Source: an uncultured Bacteroidota bacterium | Lineage (GTDB): Bacteria > Bacteroidota > Bacteroidia > Flavobacteriales > Flavobacteriaceae | Reading direction: 5' to 3' | Length of the DNA: 64,000 nt | Assembly: GCA_903902795.1 (NCBI GenBank) | Contig: CAIUWH010000071.1 | Coordinates: 1-64,000 of the forward strand | Part shown: positions 50,759 through 61,834 of the stretch, piece after piece | How positions within the stretch are numbered: the first letter of the stretch is position 1 | Layout of the letters: the number at the start of each line of letters is the position of its first letter | Notes under the pieces: model-generated | The model's database searches: none | Told to the model about the DNA's origin: nothing | Seen by the model: only the letters and a program-made list of their open reading frames with translations | Position numbers and translations under genes: made by a program

Positions 50759-53059
50759 ATGCACAAAGATAGTAAACGCAGAGAAGCGCTTTTGTACCAC
50801 GCCAAACCAACTCCGGGCAAAATTCAGGTAGTTCCCACCAAAAAATACGCAACACAACGCGATTTATCACTGGCCTATTCACCGGGAGTTGCCGAGCCTT
50901 GTCTCGAAATTGCCAAAGACATCAACAACGTATACAAATACACGGCAAAAGGGAATTTAGTAGCCGTAATCACCAATGGGACTGCAGTTTTAGGGTTGGG
51001 CGATATCGGTCCGGAAGCCTCAAAACCCGTAATGGAAGGAAAGGGTTTGCTGTTTAAAATATTTGCTGATATTGATGTGTTTGACATCGAAATCGGAACC
51101 AAAGACGTAGATGCGTTCATCGAAACCGTAAAAAATATTGCGCCTACTTTTGGCGGAATTAATTTAGAAGACATCAAAGCACCCGAATCGTTCGAAATTG
51201 AGCGTCGTTTAGTAGAAGAATTGAATATTCCGGTAATGCATGACGACCAACACGGCACCGCAATTATCTCGTCAGCCGCTTTGTTGAACGCCGTTGAACT
51301 GGCAGGTAAAAAAATGGAGGAAGTGAAAATGGTCATTTCCGGTGCAGGTTCGGCCGCTATTGCTTGCGCGAATTTGTATGTTTCTTTTGGCGTGAAAGAA
51401 GAAAACGTAGTCATGTTTAATAGTAAAGGTGCTCTGCGAAAAGATGATGTTACTATTTCTGAAAATCAAAGACCCTACGCAACCGATCAAGAGTACGGCT
51501 CGCTGGGCGATGCGATGGTTGGTGCTGATGTTTTCGTCGGACTTTCTACAGGTGATATTGTAACGCCTGAAATGCTGCTTAGTATGGCCGAAAATCCGAT
51601 TGTTTTTGCGATGGCAAATCCAACTCCAGAAATAAACTACAACACAGCCATAAAAACCCGAAAAGACATTATAATGGCAACGGGTCGTTCCGATCATCCC
51701 AATCAAGTGAATAATGTACTCGGTTTCCCTTATATTTTTCGAGGTGCACTCGACGTTAGAGCGACAAAGATTAATGAAGAGATGAAAAAAGCGGCAGTTG
51801 TTGCTTTAGCCGAATTGGCCAAAGAATCGGTTCCAGAACAAGTTAATATTGCCTATGGTGAAACCAAATTGAATTTTGGTACCGATTACATTATACCCAA
51901 ACCGTTTGACCCGCGATTGATTGCCAAAGTTCCTCCGGCAGTTGCGAAAGCGGCAATGGAATCAGGTGTTGCTTTAAATCCAATTACCGATTGGGAAAAA
52001 TACGAAGAAGAATTGCTAGAGCGAATGGGCTCGGACAATAAAATGGTGCGTTTGCTTACTAATAGAGCTAAAACAGATCCGAAGCGTATCGTTTTTGCCG
52101 AAGCCGATCAATTGGACGTTTTGAAAGCAGCTCAAATTGTGTACGAAGAAGGAATCGGTCATCCGATATTACTCGGACGAAAAGAAGATATTTTAGAATT
52201 AAAGGAAGAAATTGGTTTTGATGCCGATGTGCCCATTTTTGACCCCAAAACGAAAAAGGAGGACGCACGTCGATTGAAATATGCCGATATATATTGGAAA
52301 GCGAGACAACGAAAAGGAATTTCATTGTTGGATGCCCAAAAGTGGATGCGGGAACGAAATTATTTTGCGGCAATGATGGTCAATGAAGGAGATGCTGATG
52401 CTATGGTTTCGGGTTATTCTCGAAGTTATCCATCAGTGGTAAAACCATTAATTCAGTTGGTAGGAAAAGCACCGGGAATTTCGTTGATTGCTTCGACGAA
52501 CATGATGATGACCAATCGCGGACCGATGTTTTTATCCGATACGGCCATTAATCCAAATCCATCAGCAGATGATTTAGCGAAAATTGCTTTAATGACTGAA
52601 AAAACAGCCCGAATGTTTGGAATAGAACCTGTAATTGCTATGGTTTCGTTTTCTAATTTTGGTTCGTCGAATTCAGACAGCACCAATAAAGTTAGAGATG
52701 CTGTTGCTTATTTACACAATTATTACCCCAATTTAATAGTGGATGGTGAAATTCAAGCCGATTTTGCTTTGAATCCCGAAATGCTGCAAAAGAAATTCCC
52801 GTTTTCAAAATTGGCAGGAAAGAAAGTCAATACGCTCATTTTTCCGAATTTAGAATCAGCTAACATCACCTACAAATTGCTGAAAGAATTATACAAAGTA
52901 GACTCAATTGGGCCAATCGTAATGGGAATGGACAAGCCCGTTCACATATTTCAATTAGGTGCAAGTGTTGAAGAAATGGTGAACATGTCTGCTATTGCAG
53001 TAGTGGATGCGCAAGAAAAAAGTAAACGTCTCAAGAATTTTGATGTTAAAATCGAGTAG
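50759..53059 (+). CDS. maeB: NADP-dependent malic enzyme (MaeB-type, fused phosphotransacetylase-like domain)
   Basis: A 766-residue protein. The malic enzyme half (1-430) has SLAYSPGVAEPCLEI, LPVMHDDQHGTAIISSAALLNA and the dinucleotide fold VISGAGSAAIACANLY. The C-terminal half (430-766) is a phosphate acetyltransferase-like domain (RIVFAEADQLDVLKAAQIV ... GDADAMVSGYSRSY), which in MaeB is usually regulatory, not catalytic. It makes pyruvate, CO2 and NADPH from malate. The start Met is MHKDSKRREALLYHAKPTPG. Confidence 0.94.
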   Translation: MHKDSKRREALLYHAKPTPGKIQVVPTKKYATQRDLSLAYSPGVAEPCLEIAKDINNVYKYTAKGNLVAVITNGTAVLGLGDIGPEASKPVMEGKGLLFKIFADIDVFDIEIGTKDVDAFIETVKNIAPTFGGINLEDIKAPESFEIERRLVEELNIPVMHDDQHGTAIISSAALLNAVELAGKKMEEVKMVISGAGSAAIACANLYVSFGVKEENVVMFNSKGALRKDDVTISENQRPYATDQEYGSLGDAMVGADVFVGLSTGDIVTPEMLLSMAENPIVFAMANPTPEINYNTAIKTRKDIIMATGRSDHPNQVNNVLGFPYIFRGALDVRATKINEEMKKAAVVALAELAKESVPEQVNIAYGETKLNFGTDYIIPKPFDPRLIAKVPPAVAKAAMESGVALNPITDWEKYEEELLERMGSDNKMVRLLTNRAKTDPKRIVFAEADQLDVLKAAQIVYEEGIGHPILLGRKEDILELKEEIGFDADVPIFDPKTKKEDARRLKYADIYWKARQRKGISLLDAQKWMRERNYFAAMMVNEGDADAMVSGYSRSYPSVVKPLIQLVGKAPGISLIASTNMMMTNRGPMFLSDTAINPNPSADDLAKIALMTEKTARMFGIEPVIAMVSFSNFGSSNSDSTNKVRDAVAYLHNYYPNLIVDGEIQADFALNPEMLQKKFPFSKLAGKKVNTLIFPNLESANITYKLLKELYKVDSIGPIVMGMDKPVHIFQLGASVEEMVNMSAIAVVDAQEKSKRLKNFDVKIE

Positions 53060-53096
53060 AAATTGGTGATAAATTACCCCAATTAAATTTTTTTGT

Positions 53097-53104
53097 TACA
53101 TTTG
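53097..53104 (+). promoter_or_regulatory. -7 box upstream of ruvA
   Basis: TACATTTG, perfect TAnnTTTG, 19 bases before the ruvA ATG; no clear -33. It may drive ruvA and sprA together. Confidence 0.5.
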
Positions 53105-53123
53105 ACTTGACTTTACAGAAAAA

Positions 53124-53705
53124 ATGATAGCACACATTCAAGGGAAATTAGTTGAAAAAACGCCAACCGAAGTCGTAATTGATTGTAATGGTGTGGGTTA
53201 TCATATTAATATTTCGCTTCATACGTATACCTTAATTCCCAATACCGACTTTGTTAAGCTGTTCACGCATTTGATTATAAAAGAAGATGCGCATTCATTG
53301 TATGGCTTTGTAGAGAAATCTGAAAAAGAAATCTTTAAAATGCTTTTAACGGTTTCTGGAATCGGAGCTGGAATTGCACGAACGATGTTGTCATCATTAG
53401 AGCCCAAACAAATTATACAAGCTTTGGCAAGTGGCGATGTGGGAACCATTCAATCAATTAAGGGAATAGGTGCGAAAACAGCGCAAAGAGCCATCCTTGA
53501 TTTGAAGGACAAAGTGTTAAAAATATACGATCTAGATGAAGTTTCTATTTCGCAAAACAATACAAATCGTGATGAAGCGTTATCTGCTTTGGAGGTTCTC
53601 GGTTTTGTGAGAAAAGCATCGGAAAAAGTAGTGGAAAAAGTGTTAAAAGAAACTCCTGATGCAACCATTGAATTTATTATCAAACAAGCTTTAAAAAATT
53701 TATAG
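53124..53705 (+). CDS. ruvA: Holliday junction DNA-binding protein RuvA
   Basis: A 193-residue protein: OB domain (MIAHIQGKLVEKTPTEVVIDCNGVGYHINI), two helix-hairpin-helix motifs (LLTVSGIGAGIARTMLSSL and IKGIGAKTAQRAILDLKDK), and a C-terminal domain that contacts RuvB (EALSALEVLGFVRKASEKVVEKVL). It is separated from sprA by only 3 bases, an arrangement I recall from other Flavobacteriaceae. Confidence 0.97.
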   Translation: MIAHIQGKLVEKTPTEVVIDCNGVGYHINISLHTYTLIPNTDFVKLFTHLIIKEDAHSLYGFVEKSEKEIFKMLLTVSGIGAGIARTMLSSLEPKQIIQALASGDVGTIQSIKGIGAKTAQRAILDLKDKVLKIYDLDEVSISQNNTNRDEALSALEVLGFVRKASEKVVEKVLKETPDATIEFIIKQALKNL

Positions 53706-53708
53706 TTT

Positions 53709-56700
53709 TTGGAAACACAACTTTACAAAAGTATATATACTCATATAAAAAACGGATGTTTCATTTTGTTTTTGTTTTTTGGGATTAATTCATTTTCACA
53801 AGAAGAGCAACCTCAAGATAGCATCAGAACCGGCAGTGATTTAGGAGCTATTCAATTGAATAATCCGCCAAGCATTATTGATGCATATACGTATGACCCG
53901 CAGACGGATCGCTATATTTATACAAGTACTTTTGACGGTTTTAATATCAATTACCCTATCATTCTTACTCCGCAAGAATACCAAGCTTTAGTACTTCGCG
54001 AAAACATGCGCGAATATTTCCAGAAAAAGACGGATGCTATGGATGGAAAAAAGGACGGTACCGATAAAGATAAAAAAGACTTGTTACCACGGTATTACGT
54101 AAATTCTAGTTTTTTCGAATCTATTTTCGGATCCAATACAATCGATGTAAAACCAACAGGTTCGGTGGAGATGGACTTGGGTGTGCGCTATACCAAGCAA
54201 GATAATCCATCCTTTTCACCGCGAAATAGAAGCACAACGACCTTTGATTTTGATCAACGAATCAGTATGAGTTTGACGGGAAAAGTAGGAACTCGTTTGA
54301 ATGTTAATGCCAATTACGATACCGAATCGACTTTTGCTTTTCAAAATTTAATAAAGTTAGATTACAGTCCAACCGAAGACGACATCATCCAAAAAATTGA
54401 AGTCGGTAACGTAAGTATGCCTCTCAACAGTACCTTAATTCGGGGAGCTCAAGCTCTATTCGGAGTAAAAGCACAGTTACAATTTGGAAGGACAACGGTA
54501 ACTGGAGTGTTTTCTGAACAGAAGTCTCAAACGCGAAGTGTTACGGCTCAAGGCGGCGGAACTATTCAAGACTTTGAAATATTCGCACTGGATTATGATG
54601 CCGACAGACACTTTTTCTTATCGCAATATTTTAGAAATAAATACGACGATGCGCTAAGAAATTATCCATTCATCAACAGTAGAGTACAAATTACTCGTTT
54701 GGATGTATGGGTTACCAACCGACAAAATAGAGTCAGTACCACAGGGAATAACTTACGAAATGTAATTGGTATTCAGGATTTAGGGGAAGCTAGATTAACT
54801 GGAATTAGCGATAACTTAGTTGTTGCTTTTGACACTACTTCTGGGCCATTTTTTAATGCTCCAATTGATACTCCATCGGATAACGAAAACAACCAGTACG
54901 ATCCGGCATTGATTGGTTTTGGCGGTTTATTGAATCCAAATATTAGAGAAATTGTAACTTCTAGTTCCGGCTTTAACAATACAGTTGCTGAAGGAGTTGA
55001 TTATTCTAAATTAGAAAATGCAAGAAAATTAACAGCGAGCGAATTTACGTATCATCCTCAGTTGGGATATATTTCTTTGCAACAACGTTTAGCCAACGAT
55101 GAAGTATTAGCGGTTGCCTACGAATATACCATTGGAGACCAAGTATACCAAGTAGGTGAGTTTGGTACGGATGGTGGAGAGACAACTGTTGTAAATACGG
55201 GTGGAATTCCGCAGACGCAAACTTTAATTTTGAAGTTACTTAAAAGTAATTTAACCGTAGTAGAAAAACCAATTTGGAACTTGATGATGAAAAACATTTA
55301 TCAAATACCAGGAGGTTTCCAATTGCAACAGGAAGATTTCAGATTTAACATTCTTTATACTGATCCTTCTCCTGTAAATTACATCGATCCTGTTCCTCCA
55401 ACGCCTTTTCCACCGCTGCCCGCTCCAGAAGATGTGGTTCAAAACACTCCTTTATTAAGGGTATTCAATGTAGATAAATTAAATTTCAACAACGACCCTC
55501 AAGTAGGTGGAGATGGATTCTTTGATTTCTTACCGGGATTAACAGTAGACCAACAAAATGGGCGATTGATTTTTACCAATGTTGAACCATTTGGTCAAAT
55601 GTTGTTCGAAAAACTACGACTCAATCCAGGCGAGAATTATTTAGGAAATGAGGATACCGCTGACTTTAACGCCAACCAAAAAAAATACGTCTACACTAGT
55701 ATGTATCGAAGTACGCAGGCTTTTGCCTTGCAACAAAGTGAGAAAAATAAATTCCAACTACGAGGAAGATTCAAATCGGCAGGAGGAGATGGAATTCCAA
55801 TCGGGGCATTCAACGTGCCGCGAGGTTCAGTAGTCGTTACGGCTGGAGGAAGAGTTTTAGTAGAAGGAATCGATTACTCTGTAAACTATCAGGCGGGAAG
55901 AGTTCAGATTCTTGATCCATCACTTCAAGCGTCAAATACTCCAATAGAAGTTTCAGTTGAAAACAATTCGGTCTTTGGACAGCAAACGCGCCGTTTCTTT
56001 GGTGTAAACGTAGAGCATAAATTTTCAGAAAAATTTGTGATCGGTGGAACGTTTTTAAAAATGACTGAGCGGCCATTTACTCAAAAATCAAATTACGGAC
56101 AAGAATCAGTTAATAATTCTATCTTCGGATTTAATGTAAACTATGCTTCAGAAGTTCCTTTTCTAACTCGATTAGTGAATAAGCTTCCGAATATGGATAC
56201 CGATGTGCCGTCGAACTTTTCGTTCAGAGGTGAAATTGCCTATTTAAAACCGGATACCCCAAAAGCCGACCAATTTGAAGGCGAATCAACAATCTACATA
56301 GACGATTTTGAAGGTTCACAAAGTAACGTCGATATGCGTGCACCGCTATCATGGTCACTCTCATCGACCCCAATAATCCCTAATCCTGGAAATCCACCAG
56401 CGTATCAAGATTTCGGAGGAGGTAATAACGATCTGAGTTATGGGTACAAAAGAGCCCGAATTTCGTGGTATACCATTGATCCTATCTTTTATACCGAAAA
56501 TCAAGCGGGTATTTCACAAGAAGATTTAGAATTAAATAAAACGCGACGAATTTTTAATTCAGAGTTGTTCCCAAATTTAGAACTAGTGCAAGGTCAATCT
56601 ACTGTGGTGAATACTTTTGACATGACTTATTATCCGCAAGAACGCGGACCCTATAACTTCAATCCTGCAGCAGGAGGTTCAAATGTATTGCCGAATCCAA

Positions 56701-59700
56701 ATGAAAATTTTGGTGGAATCACAAGATCTTTAAATGCGACAAATTTCGAACAAGCCAATGTAGAATACATACAATTTTGGATGCTTGATCCGTATTTTGA
56801 TCCAGGAAATCCTGCTGCAGCAGCTAGTCCAGGTAACAGTGGTCGTATTTATTTCAATTTAGGAGAAATCTCAGAAGATGTGCTAAAAGATGGAGCGAAG
56901 CAGTATGAAAATGGACTGCCTGATTCGTCAGCCACTCAACCTGCTTTGCCAACGATTTGGGGTAAAGTTCCTGCTTCTCAATCGTTGATTTACGCTTTTG
57001 ATGCCGATGCAACGAACAGAAGTTTACAAGATATTGGTTACGATGGATTGAACGATGTAGAAGAAGCAACTTTATATCCTGCTTTTGCAGGTAATCCCGA
57101 TCCAGGAGCTGATAATTACCAATATTTTTTACAAGCGGGTGGGAACGATATTGTAAACCGTTATAGAAATTTCAACAACACGCAAGGAAACTCTCCTACA
57201 GAGGTAACCGACGACAACCGCGGTTCGACCACCATGCCTGATGTAGAAGACATAAATAGAGACAATACCATGAATACGATTAATGCGTATTATGAGTACA
57301 GCATCGCAGTAAATACAGGTGCTTTAGCAATTAATAGTGTAGGAACGAATTACATTACAGATGTTAGAGTAACCGACATTGATTTGGCTTCAGGAAATAC
57401 AACACAAGCTCGATGGTTTCAATTTAAAATTCCGTTGGCTCTTCCGCAAAATATAGTTGGTGGTATCTCCGATTTTAGATCCATCCGCTTCATGAGAATG
57501 TTCATGACCGGATTTACGCAGCCAATTACTATTCGTTTTGGAGCATTAGATTTAGTTCGTGGTGAATGGAGAAGGTATTTAAGTTCGCTCGAATTTCCAG
57601 CTGATAATCCTGAAGACGACGGAACTGATTTTGATGTGTTAACAGTAAATTTACTAGATAATAATTCACGAGTGCCTATTCCGTATGTTTCACCTCCGGG
57701 AGTAGAACGAGAAGAATTGCCGCAACAGAATACTACAATTAGTCAGAATGAGCAATCGTTATCACTGAGGGCGTCAGGGCCAAACGGTTTGAGACCAGGA
57801 GATTCCCGTGGTGTATTTAAAAATGTAAATATCGACATGCGACAGTTTAAAAAGCTAAAAATGTTTTTACATGCTGAAGCATTACCCGATGCGCCAAGTT
57901 CACTAGATGACGATGAAATGGTCGCTTTCATCCGTTTTGGAAATGACTTTACCAATAATTATTACCAAGTTGAAATTCCGTTAAAACTCTCTGCTCAAAC
58001 TGCCCGTAGTGCCTTTGAGATATGGCCAGAAGCTAATGAAATGGATTTATCTTTAGAGTTGTTAACCCAACTTAAAATTAAAGCCATGAGTGAGGTCTCT
58101 ACTTCTCTTGATGGAGTATTATACTATAATGAAGACGAACTCGACCCTTCATTGGCCAACAAGCCTAACAAACTCCGTCTCGGAGTAAAAGGAAATCCAA
58201 ATTTTGGACTAGTACGAACGTTATTGGTAGGAATTAAAAACCAAACCGATGTGTTGGACACAGCAGAGCACCCGCTAAATCCTACAGATATCAAGGGTGA
58301 AGTTTGGTTCAACGAGTTGCGTATTGCTGATATGGATAACAAAGGTGGTTATGCTGCTGTTGCGAATATCGATACCAATTTAGCAGATTTTGCAACGGTT
58401 TCCGCAACGGGAAGAAAAAGCACGATTGGTTTTGGAGGTTTAGAAGAAGGTCCGAACGAAAGAAGTCGTGAAGATGTTTTACAATACAACATCGTGACTA
58501 ATTTGAGCTTAGGGAAACTACTTCCTAAAAAATGGAACATCAATTTACCATTCAATTACTCAGTAGGAGAGGAAACCATTACACCAGAATACGATCCGTT
58601 TAATCAAGATATTCGTTTAGATTTATTATTAGACAATACAACAGACGAAACAGAAAGAAGAAACATCGAAAACCGAGCTGTTGATTATACCAAAAGAAAA
58701 AGCATCAACTTTATCGGTGTTAAACGTGAACGTGGCGAAAAACAAAAACCACATTTTTACGACCCTGAAAATCTTACGCTGTCCTATTCATACAACGAAA
58801 TTGAAAAACACAATTATGAATTAGAGCGTTTTACCGATCAATTGGTAAATACAGCTGTTGATTACACCTATTCGTTTAACTCAAAGCCTGTTGAACCTTT
58901 CAAGAAAACCAAAGCATTTTCAAAAAGCGATTATTGGAATTTGCTAAAGGAGTTTAATTTTAACTATTTACCAGCTAATATTTCGTTTAGTTCCAATATC
59001 AATAGACAGTTCAACAAACAACAATTTAGATTGGTAGATGTTGAAGGAATTGGTCTTGGCGAATTGTACCGAAGAAATTTCTTGTTCAATTATCAATACG
59101 GATTCAATTACAATTTGACCAAAGCGTTGAAATTGAATTTCACTGCTGCATCTAATAATATTGTTAGAAACTATCTCAACGAGTTTAATGAACCTGACAA
59201 TTCCTATACTGTGTGGACTGATTTTTGGGATACTGGAACAGCAAATCAACACAACCAACAAATTACCGTAAATTACGAATTACCTTTCAAGAAGATTCCG
59301 TTCCTGAGTTTCATTAAATCCGATTATACGTATACTGGAGATTATAGTTGGCAACGTGCTTCCTTAGCATTGTCCCAAATTGAATTCCAGGGTGAAGTTT
59401 ACAACTTAGGAAATACGGTTCAAAATGCATCGTCGCATCGTTTGAATTCGACTTTAAGTATGGATACGTTCTATAAATATATAGGGTTGGTCAAAAAAAC
59501 AAAGAAAACAACCACCACTCGTCCAGCTGCTCCTAAGCCAGGTGAGAAAGTGGTTGCAGTTCCGGTCGCTAAATCGGATGAAAACAAAGTAGCACTTTTC
59601 TTTAAAGGATTATTGACCAGTTTGAAAACATTCCAAATTGACTATACTGAAAATAGAGGAACCGTTTTACCGGGTTTCTTACCTTCTGTTGGATTTTTTG

Positions 59701-60959
59701 GGTCGTCCAAGCCTTCTTTAGGATTTGCTTTTGGAAACCAAGACGATATTCGATTTGCAGCAGCTCAAAATGGATGGTTGACCAATTATCCTGAATTCAA
59801 CCAGAATTTTACACAAGTAACCAATAAGAAATTGAACTTCACAGCCAATCTTGAACCGATTACTGACCTGAAAATAGATTTAATTGGAAACAGAACCTAT
59901 GCAGACAATTTTTCTGAACAATTTGATGTAGATCAGTTCGGAAATTACAATTCGCTTTCTCCATTCAATACTGGTAATTTTGCGATTTCAACTGTAATGA
60001 TTAAGACTTCCTTTAAAGCAAGTGATGAGTTGAATTCTTCTGCATTTGATGATTTTAGAAATAGTAGGATTATTATCGCCAATCGATTAGCGACTGAAAG
60101 AGGTATCGATTTATCGAATCCAGTTAATATTGGTCCAGATGGTTTCCCGCTTGGTTTTGGAAAAAATAGTCAGGCTGTACTAATTCCGTCTTTATTAGCC
60201 GCATATACAGGTTTTGGTTTTACGGATCACAAACAAGGGGAAGCTGCAAACAAAATTTCGTTCAGTGCATTTAGAGAAATTCCGCTTCCGAACTGGAATA
60301 TCAAATACACGGGTTTAATGAAATTAAAGTTCTTTAAAGATACATTTAAACGTTTTTCGATACAACACAGCTATAAAGCATCTTATACGATTAATTCATT
60401 CCGATCAAACTTTCAAGATCCTAATGGAGTAGACACGGGAGGTAATTTTAACCCTGATCTCATTATCGGAAATATTAATTTAGTAGAGCAATTTTCGCCT
60501 TTAGCACGAATCGATTTTGAAACTAAAAATGCGTTCAAAATTTTAGCGGAGATGAAGAAGGACCGCTCGTTGTCGTTGAGTTTTGACAATAATTTATTAA
60601 CGGAAGTTCAAGGGTTTGAATATATTTTAGGATTTGGATACCGAATCAAAGATGTCGTTTTCTCTACCAAGTTGGCCGACAGTCCAACTGGCGTCATCAA
60701 AAGCGACATCAATTTTAAGGTCGATTTCTCCTATAGAAAAAACGTTACAATTGTCCGTTATTTGGATTATGAAAACAATCAGATTGCCGGCGGACAAGAT
60801 ATTTGGACTGCTCGATTAACTGCCGATTATTCCTTTACAAAAAGTCTAACCGCCATTTTCTTCTATGATCACTCGTTTTCTCAAGCAGTTATCTCAACCT
60901 CAGTCCCATTGACCAACGTTCGTTCATGGTTTACGTTGAGGTACAACTTCGGGAATTAA
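53709..60959 (+). CDS. sprA: T9SS outer-membrane translocon SprA (SovA)
   Basis: A 2416-residue protein, the expected giant size. It has an N-terminal signal (NGCFILFLFFGINSFSQ) and long beta-rich stretches typical of the 36-strand SprA barrel, with family-like blocks such as YIDDFEGSQSNVDMRAPLSWSLSSTP and the terminal WFTLRYNFGN. SprA is the pore through which sorting-domain proteins cross the outer membrane and is needed for gliding. The frame starts with TTG at 53709; the nearest ATG (53756) is out of frame, so TTG seems real. This gene explains how the two sorting-domain proteins in the window are exported. Confidence 0.97.
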   Translation: METQLYKSIYTHIKNGCFILFLFFGINSFSQEEQPQDSIRTGSDLGAIQLNNPPSIIDAYTYDPQTDRYIYTSTFDGFNINYPIILTPQEYQALVLRENMREYFQKKTDAMDGKKDGTDKDKKDLLPRYYVNSSFFESIFGSNTIDVKPTGSVEMDLGVRYTKQDNPSFSPRNRSTTTFDFDQRISMSLTGKVGTRLNVNANYDTESTFAFQNLIKLDYSPTEDDIIQKIEVGNVSMPLNSTLIRGAQALFGVKAQLQFGRTTVTGVFSEQKSQTRSVTAQGGGTIQDFEIFALDYDADRHFFLSQYFRNKYDDALRNYPFINSRVQITRLDVWVTNRQNRVSTTGNNLRNVIGIQDLGEARLTGISDNLVVAFDTTSGPFFNAPIDTPSDNENNQYDPALIGFGGLLNPNIREIVTSSSGFNNTVAEGVDYSKLENARKLTASEFTYHPQLGYISLQQRLANDEVLAVAYEYTIGDQVYQVGEFGTDGGETTVVNTGGIPQTQTLILKLLKSNLTVVEKPIWNLMMKNIYQIPGGFQLQQEDFRFNILYTDPSPVNYIDPVPPTPFPPLPAPEDVVQNTPLLRVFNVDKLNFNNDPQVGGDGFFDFLPGLTVDQQNGRLIFTNVEPFGQMLFEKLRLNPGENYLGNEDTADFNANQKKYVYTSMYRSTQAFALQQSEKNKFQLRGRFKSAGGDGIPIGAFNVPRGSVVVTAGGRVLVEGIDYSVNYQAGRVQILDPSLQASNTPIEVSVENNSVFGQQTRRFFGVNVEHKFSEKFVIGGTFLKMTERPFTQKSNYGQESVNNSIFGFNVNYASEVPFLTRLVNKLPNMDTDVPSNFSFRGEIAYLKPDTPKADQFEGESTIYIDDFEGSQSNVDMRAPLSWSLSSTPIIPNPGNPPAYQDFGGGNNDLSYGYKRARISWYTIDPIFYTENQAGISQEDLELNKTRRIFNSELFPNLELVQGQSTVVNTFDMTYYPQERGPYNFNPAAGGSNVLPNPNENFGGITRSLNATNFEQANVEYIQFWMLDPYFDPGNPAAAASPGNSGRIYFNLGEISEDVLKDGAKQYENGLPDSSATQPALPTIWGKVPASQSLIYAFDADATNRSLQDIGYDGLNDVEEATLYPAFAGNPDPGADNYQYFLQAGGNDIVNRYRNFNNTQGNSPTEVTDDNRGSTTMPDVEDINRDNTMNTINAYYEYSIAVNTGALAINSVGTNYITDVRVTDIDLASGNTTQARWFQFKIPLALPQNIVGGISDFRSIRFMRMFMTGFTQPITIRFGALDLVRGEWRRYLSSLEFPADNPEDDGTDFDVLTVNLLDNNSRVPIPYVSPPGVEREELPQQNTTISQNEQSLSLRASGPNGLRPGDSRGVFKNVNIDMRQFKKLKMFLHAEALPDAPSSLDDDEMVAFIRFGNDFTNNYYQVEIPLKLSAQTARSAFEIWPEANEMDLSLELLTQLKIKAMSEVSTSLDGVLYYNEDELDPSLANKPNKLRLGVKGNPNFGLVRTLLVGIKNQTDVLDTAEHPLNPTDIKGEVWFNELRIADMDNKGGYAAVANIDTNLADFATVSATGRKSTIGFGGLEEGPNERSREDVLQYNIVTNLSLGKLLPKKWNINLPFNYSVGEETITPEYDPFNQDIRLDLLLDNTTDETERRNIENRAVDYTKRKSINFIGVKRERGEKQKPHFYDPENLTLSYSYNEIEKHNYELERFTDQLVNTAVDYTYSFNSKPVEPFKKTKAFSKSDYWNLLKEFNFNYLPANISFSSNINRQFNKQQFRLVDVEGIGLGELYRRNFLFNYQYGFNYNLTKALKLNFTAASNNIVRNYLNEFNEPDNSYTVWTDFWDTGTANQHNQQITVNYELPFKKIPFLSFIKSDYTYTGDYSWQRASLALSQIEFQGEVYNLGNTVQNASSHRLNSTLSMDTFYKYIGLVKKTKKTTTTRPAAPKPGEKVVAVPVAKSDENKVALFFKGLLTSLKTFQIDYTENRGTVLPGFLPSVGFFGSSKPSLGFAFGNQDDIRFAAAQNGWLTNYPEFNQNFTQVTNKKLNFTANLEPITDLKIDLIGNRTYADNFSEQFDVDQFGNYNSLSPFNTGNFAISTVMIKTSFKASDELNSSAFDDFRNSRIIIANRLATERGIDLSNPVNIGPDGFPLGFGKNSQAVLIPSLLAAYTGFGFTDHKQGEAANKISFSAFREIPLPNWNIKYTGLMKLKFFKDTFKRFSIQHSYKASYTINSFRSNFQDPNGVDTGGNFNPDLIIGNINLVEQFSPLARIDFETKNAFKILAEMKKDRSLSLSFDNNLLTEVQGFEYILGFGYRIKDVVFSTKLADSPTGVIKSDINFKVDFSYRKNVTIVRYLDYENNQIAGGQDIWTARLTADYSFTKSLTAIFFYDHSFSQAVISTSVPLTNVRSWFTLRYNFGN

Positions 60960-60976
60960 AAAAGTGATAAAAATCA

Positions 60977-61008
60977 TTTGATTAAATAGAGAAGAAATAC
61001 TACTTTTG
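60977..61008 (+). promoter_or_regulatory. Promoter of gcvH
   Basis: TTTG (60977-60980), 20 bases, TACTTTTG (61001-61008), 35 bases before the ATG. Confidence 0.75.
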
Positions 61009-61043
61009 GAGGATATACAAATACTAAAATAACAACACAAATT

Positions 61044-61424
61044 ATGAATATTCCAGCGAATTTAAAATATACAAAAGACCACGAATGGGTCTTGATTGAT
61101 GGCGATACGGCTACTGTAGGAATTACCGATTTTGCTCAAAAAGAATTAGGTGATATCGTCTATGTAGAAGTAGAAACGTTAGATCAAACGCTTGATAAAG
61201 ACGAAGTTTTTGGTACTGTTGAGGCCGTAAAAACTGTCTCTGATTTATTTTTGCCGCTTTCAGGTGAAATCATCGAATTCAATGACGCATTAGAAAGAAC
61301 ACCAGAAAGCGTGAATGCTGATCCATACGGAGATGGTTGGATGATCAAACTAAAAATTGCTGATGCATCTCAAATCGACGAGTTGTTAGATAGCGAAGCC
61401 TATAAAACTTTAATTGGTGCGTAA
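61044..61424 (+). CDS. gcvH: Glycine cleavage system H protein
   Basis: A 126-residue protein: [42 protein letters not shown] and [19 protein letters not shown], with lipoyl-acceptor Lys63. It shuttles the aminomethyl group between the P, T and L proteins; those genes are not in the window. The gene overlaps the start of the VanZ-like gene, so the two are coupled. Confidence 0.98.
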   Translation: MNIPANLKYTKDHEWVLIDGDTATVGITDFAQKELGDIVYVEVETLDQTLDKDEVFGTVEAVKTVSDLFLPLSGEIIEFNDALERTPESVNADPYGDGWMIKLKIADASQIDELLDSEAYKTLIGA

Positions 61425-61788
61425 ACCCAATTATTTTATTCTAGCCATTCTTTGGACGATACTTGTAACCGTTTTAAGTTTGGCAAAAATAGAAGGTTTA
61501 GATACTCCCATTAATATTCCCAATAAAGACAAAGTGGTTCATTTTGTCTTTTATTTTTTATTTTTTATTCTGTGGTTTTTAAACTTCTCAACAAGAAAGA
61601 ACAAAACTCAATTGCTGGGAATTGTTTTGTTGGTTTCAGTAGGGTATGGATTGCTGATGGAAGGGCTGCAAGGTGTAATACAAACAAATCGAACGCCCGA
61701 TTTAGCCGATGTAGTAGCAAATACCAGCGGAGCTTTCTGCGCCTTATTAGTAACCGTCTATTTTCTTTCAAAGAAAAAACAGATTTAA
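61414..61788 (+). CDS. VanZ-like family membrane protein
   Basis: A 124-residue protein with four helices and the VanZ-type pattern [23 protein letters not shown] ... [34 protein letters not shown]. The function of the family is not settled. The start is TTG at 61414 or GTG at 61417, both inside the gcvH end; no ATG is near. The gcvH-vanZ pairing is one I recall as common in flavobacteria. Confidence 0.85.
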   Translation: MVRKPNYFILAILWTILVTVLSLAKIEGLDTPINIPNKDKVVHFVFYFLFFILWFLNFSTRKNKTQLLGIVLLVSVGYGLLMEGLQGVIQTNRTPDLADVVANTSGAFCALLVTVYFLSKKKQI

Positions 61789-61815
61789 ATCTCACATTGG
61801 TGGGATTTTTTTATT
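61785..61815 (+). terminator. Terminator of gcvH-vanZ-like
   Basis: AAATCTCAC-ATTG-GTGGGATTT followed by TTTTATTTTT, overlapping the VanZ-like stop. Confidence 0.8.
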
Positions 61816-61834
61816 TTTACATAAATATTATACA

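Noticed and set aside
53219-53683. Minus-strand ORFs inside ruvA
   Set aside because: Shadows of the conserved ruvA frame.
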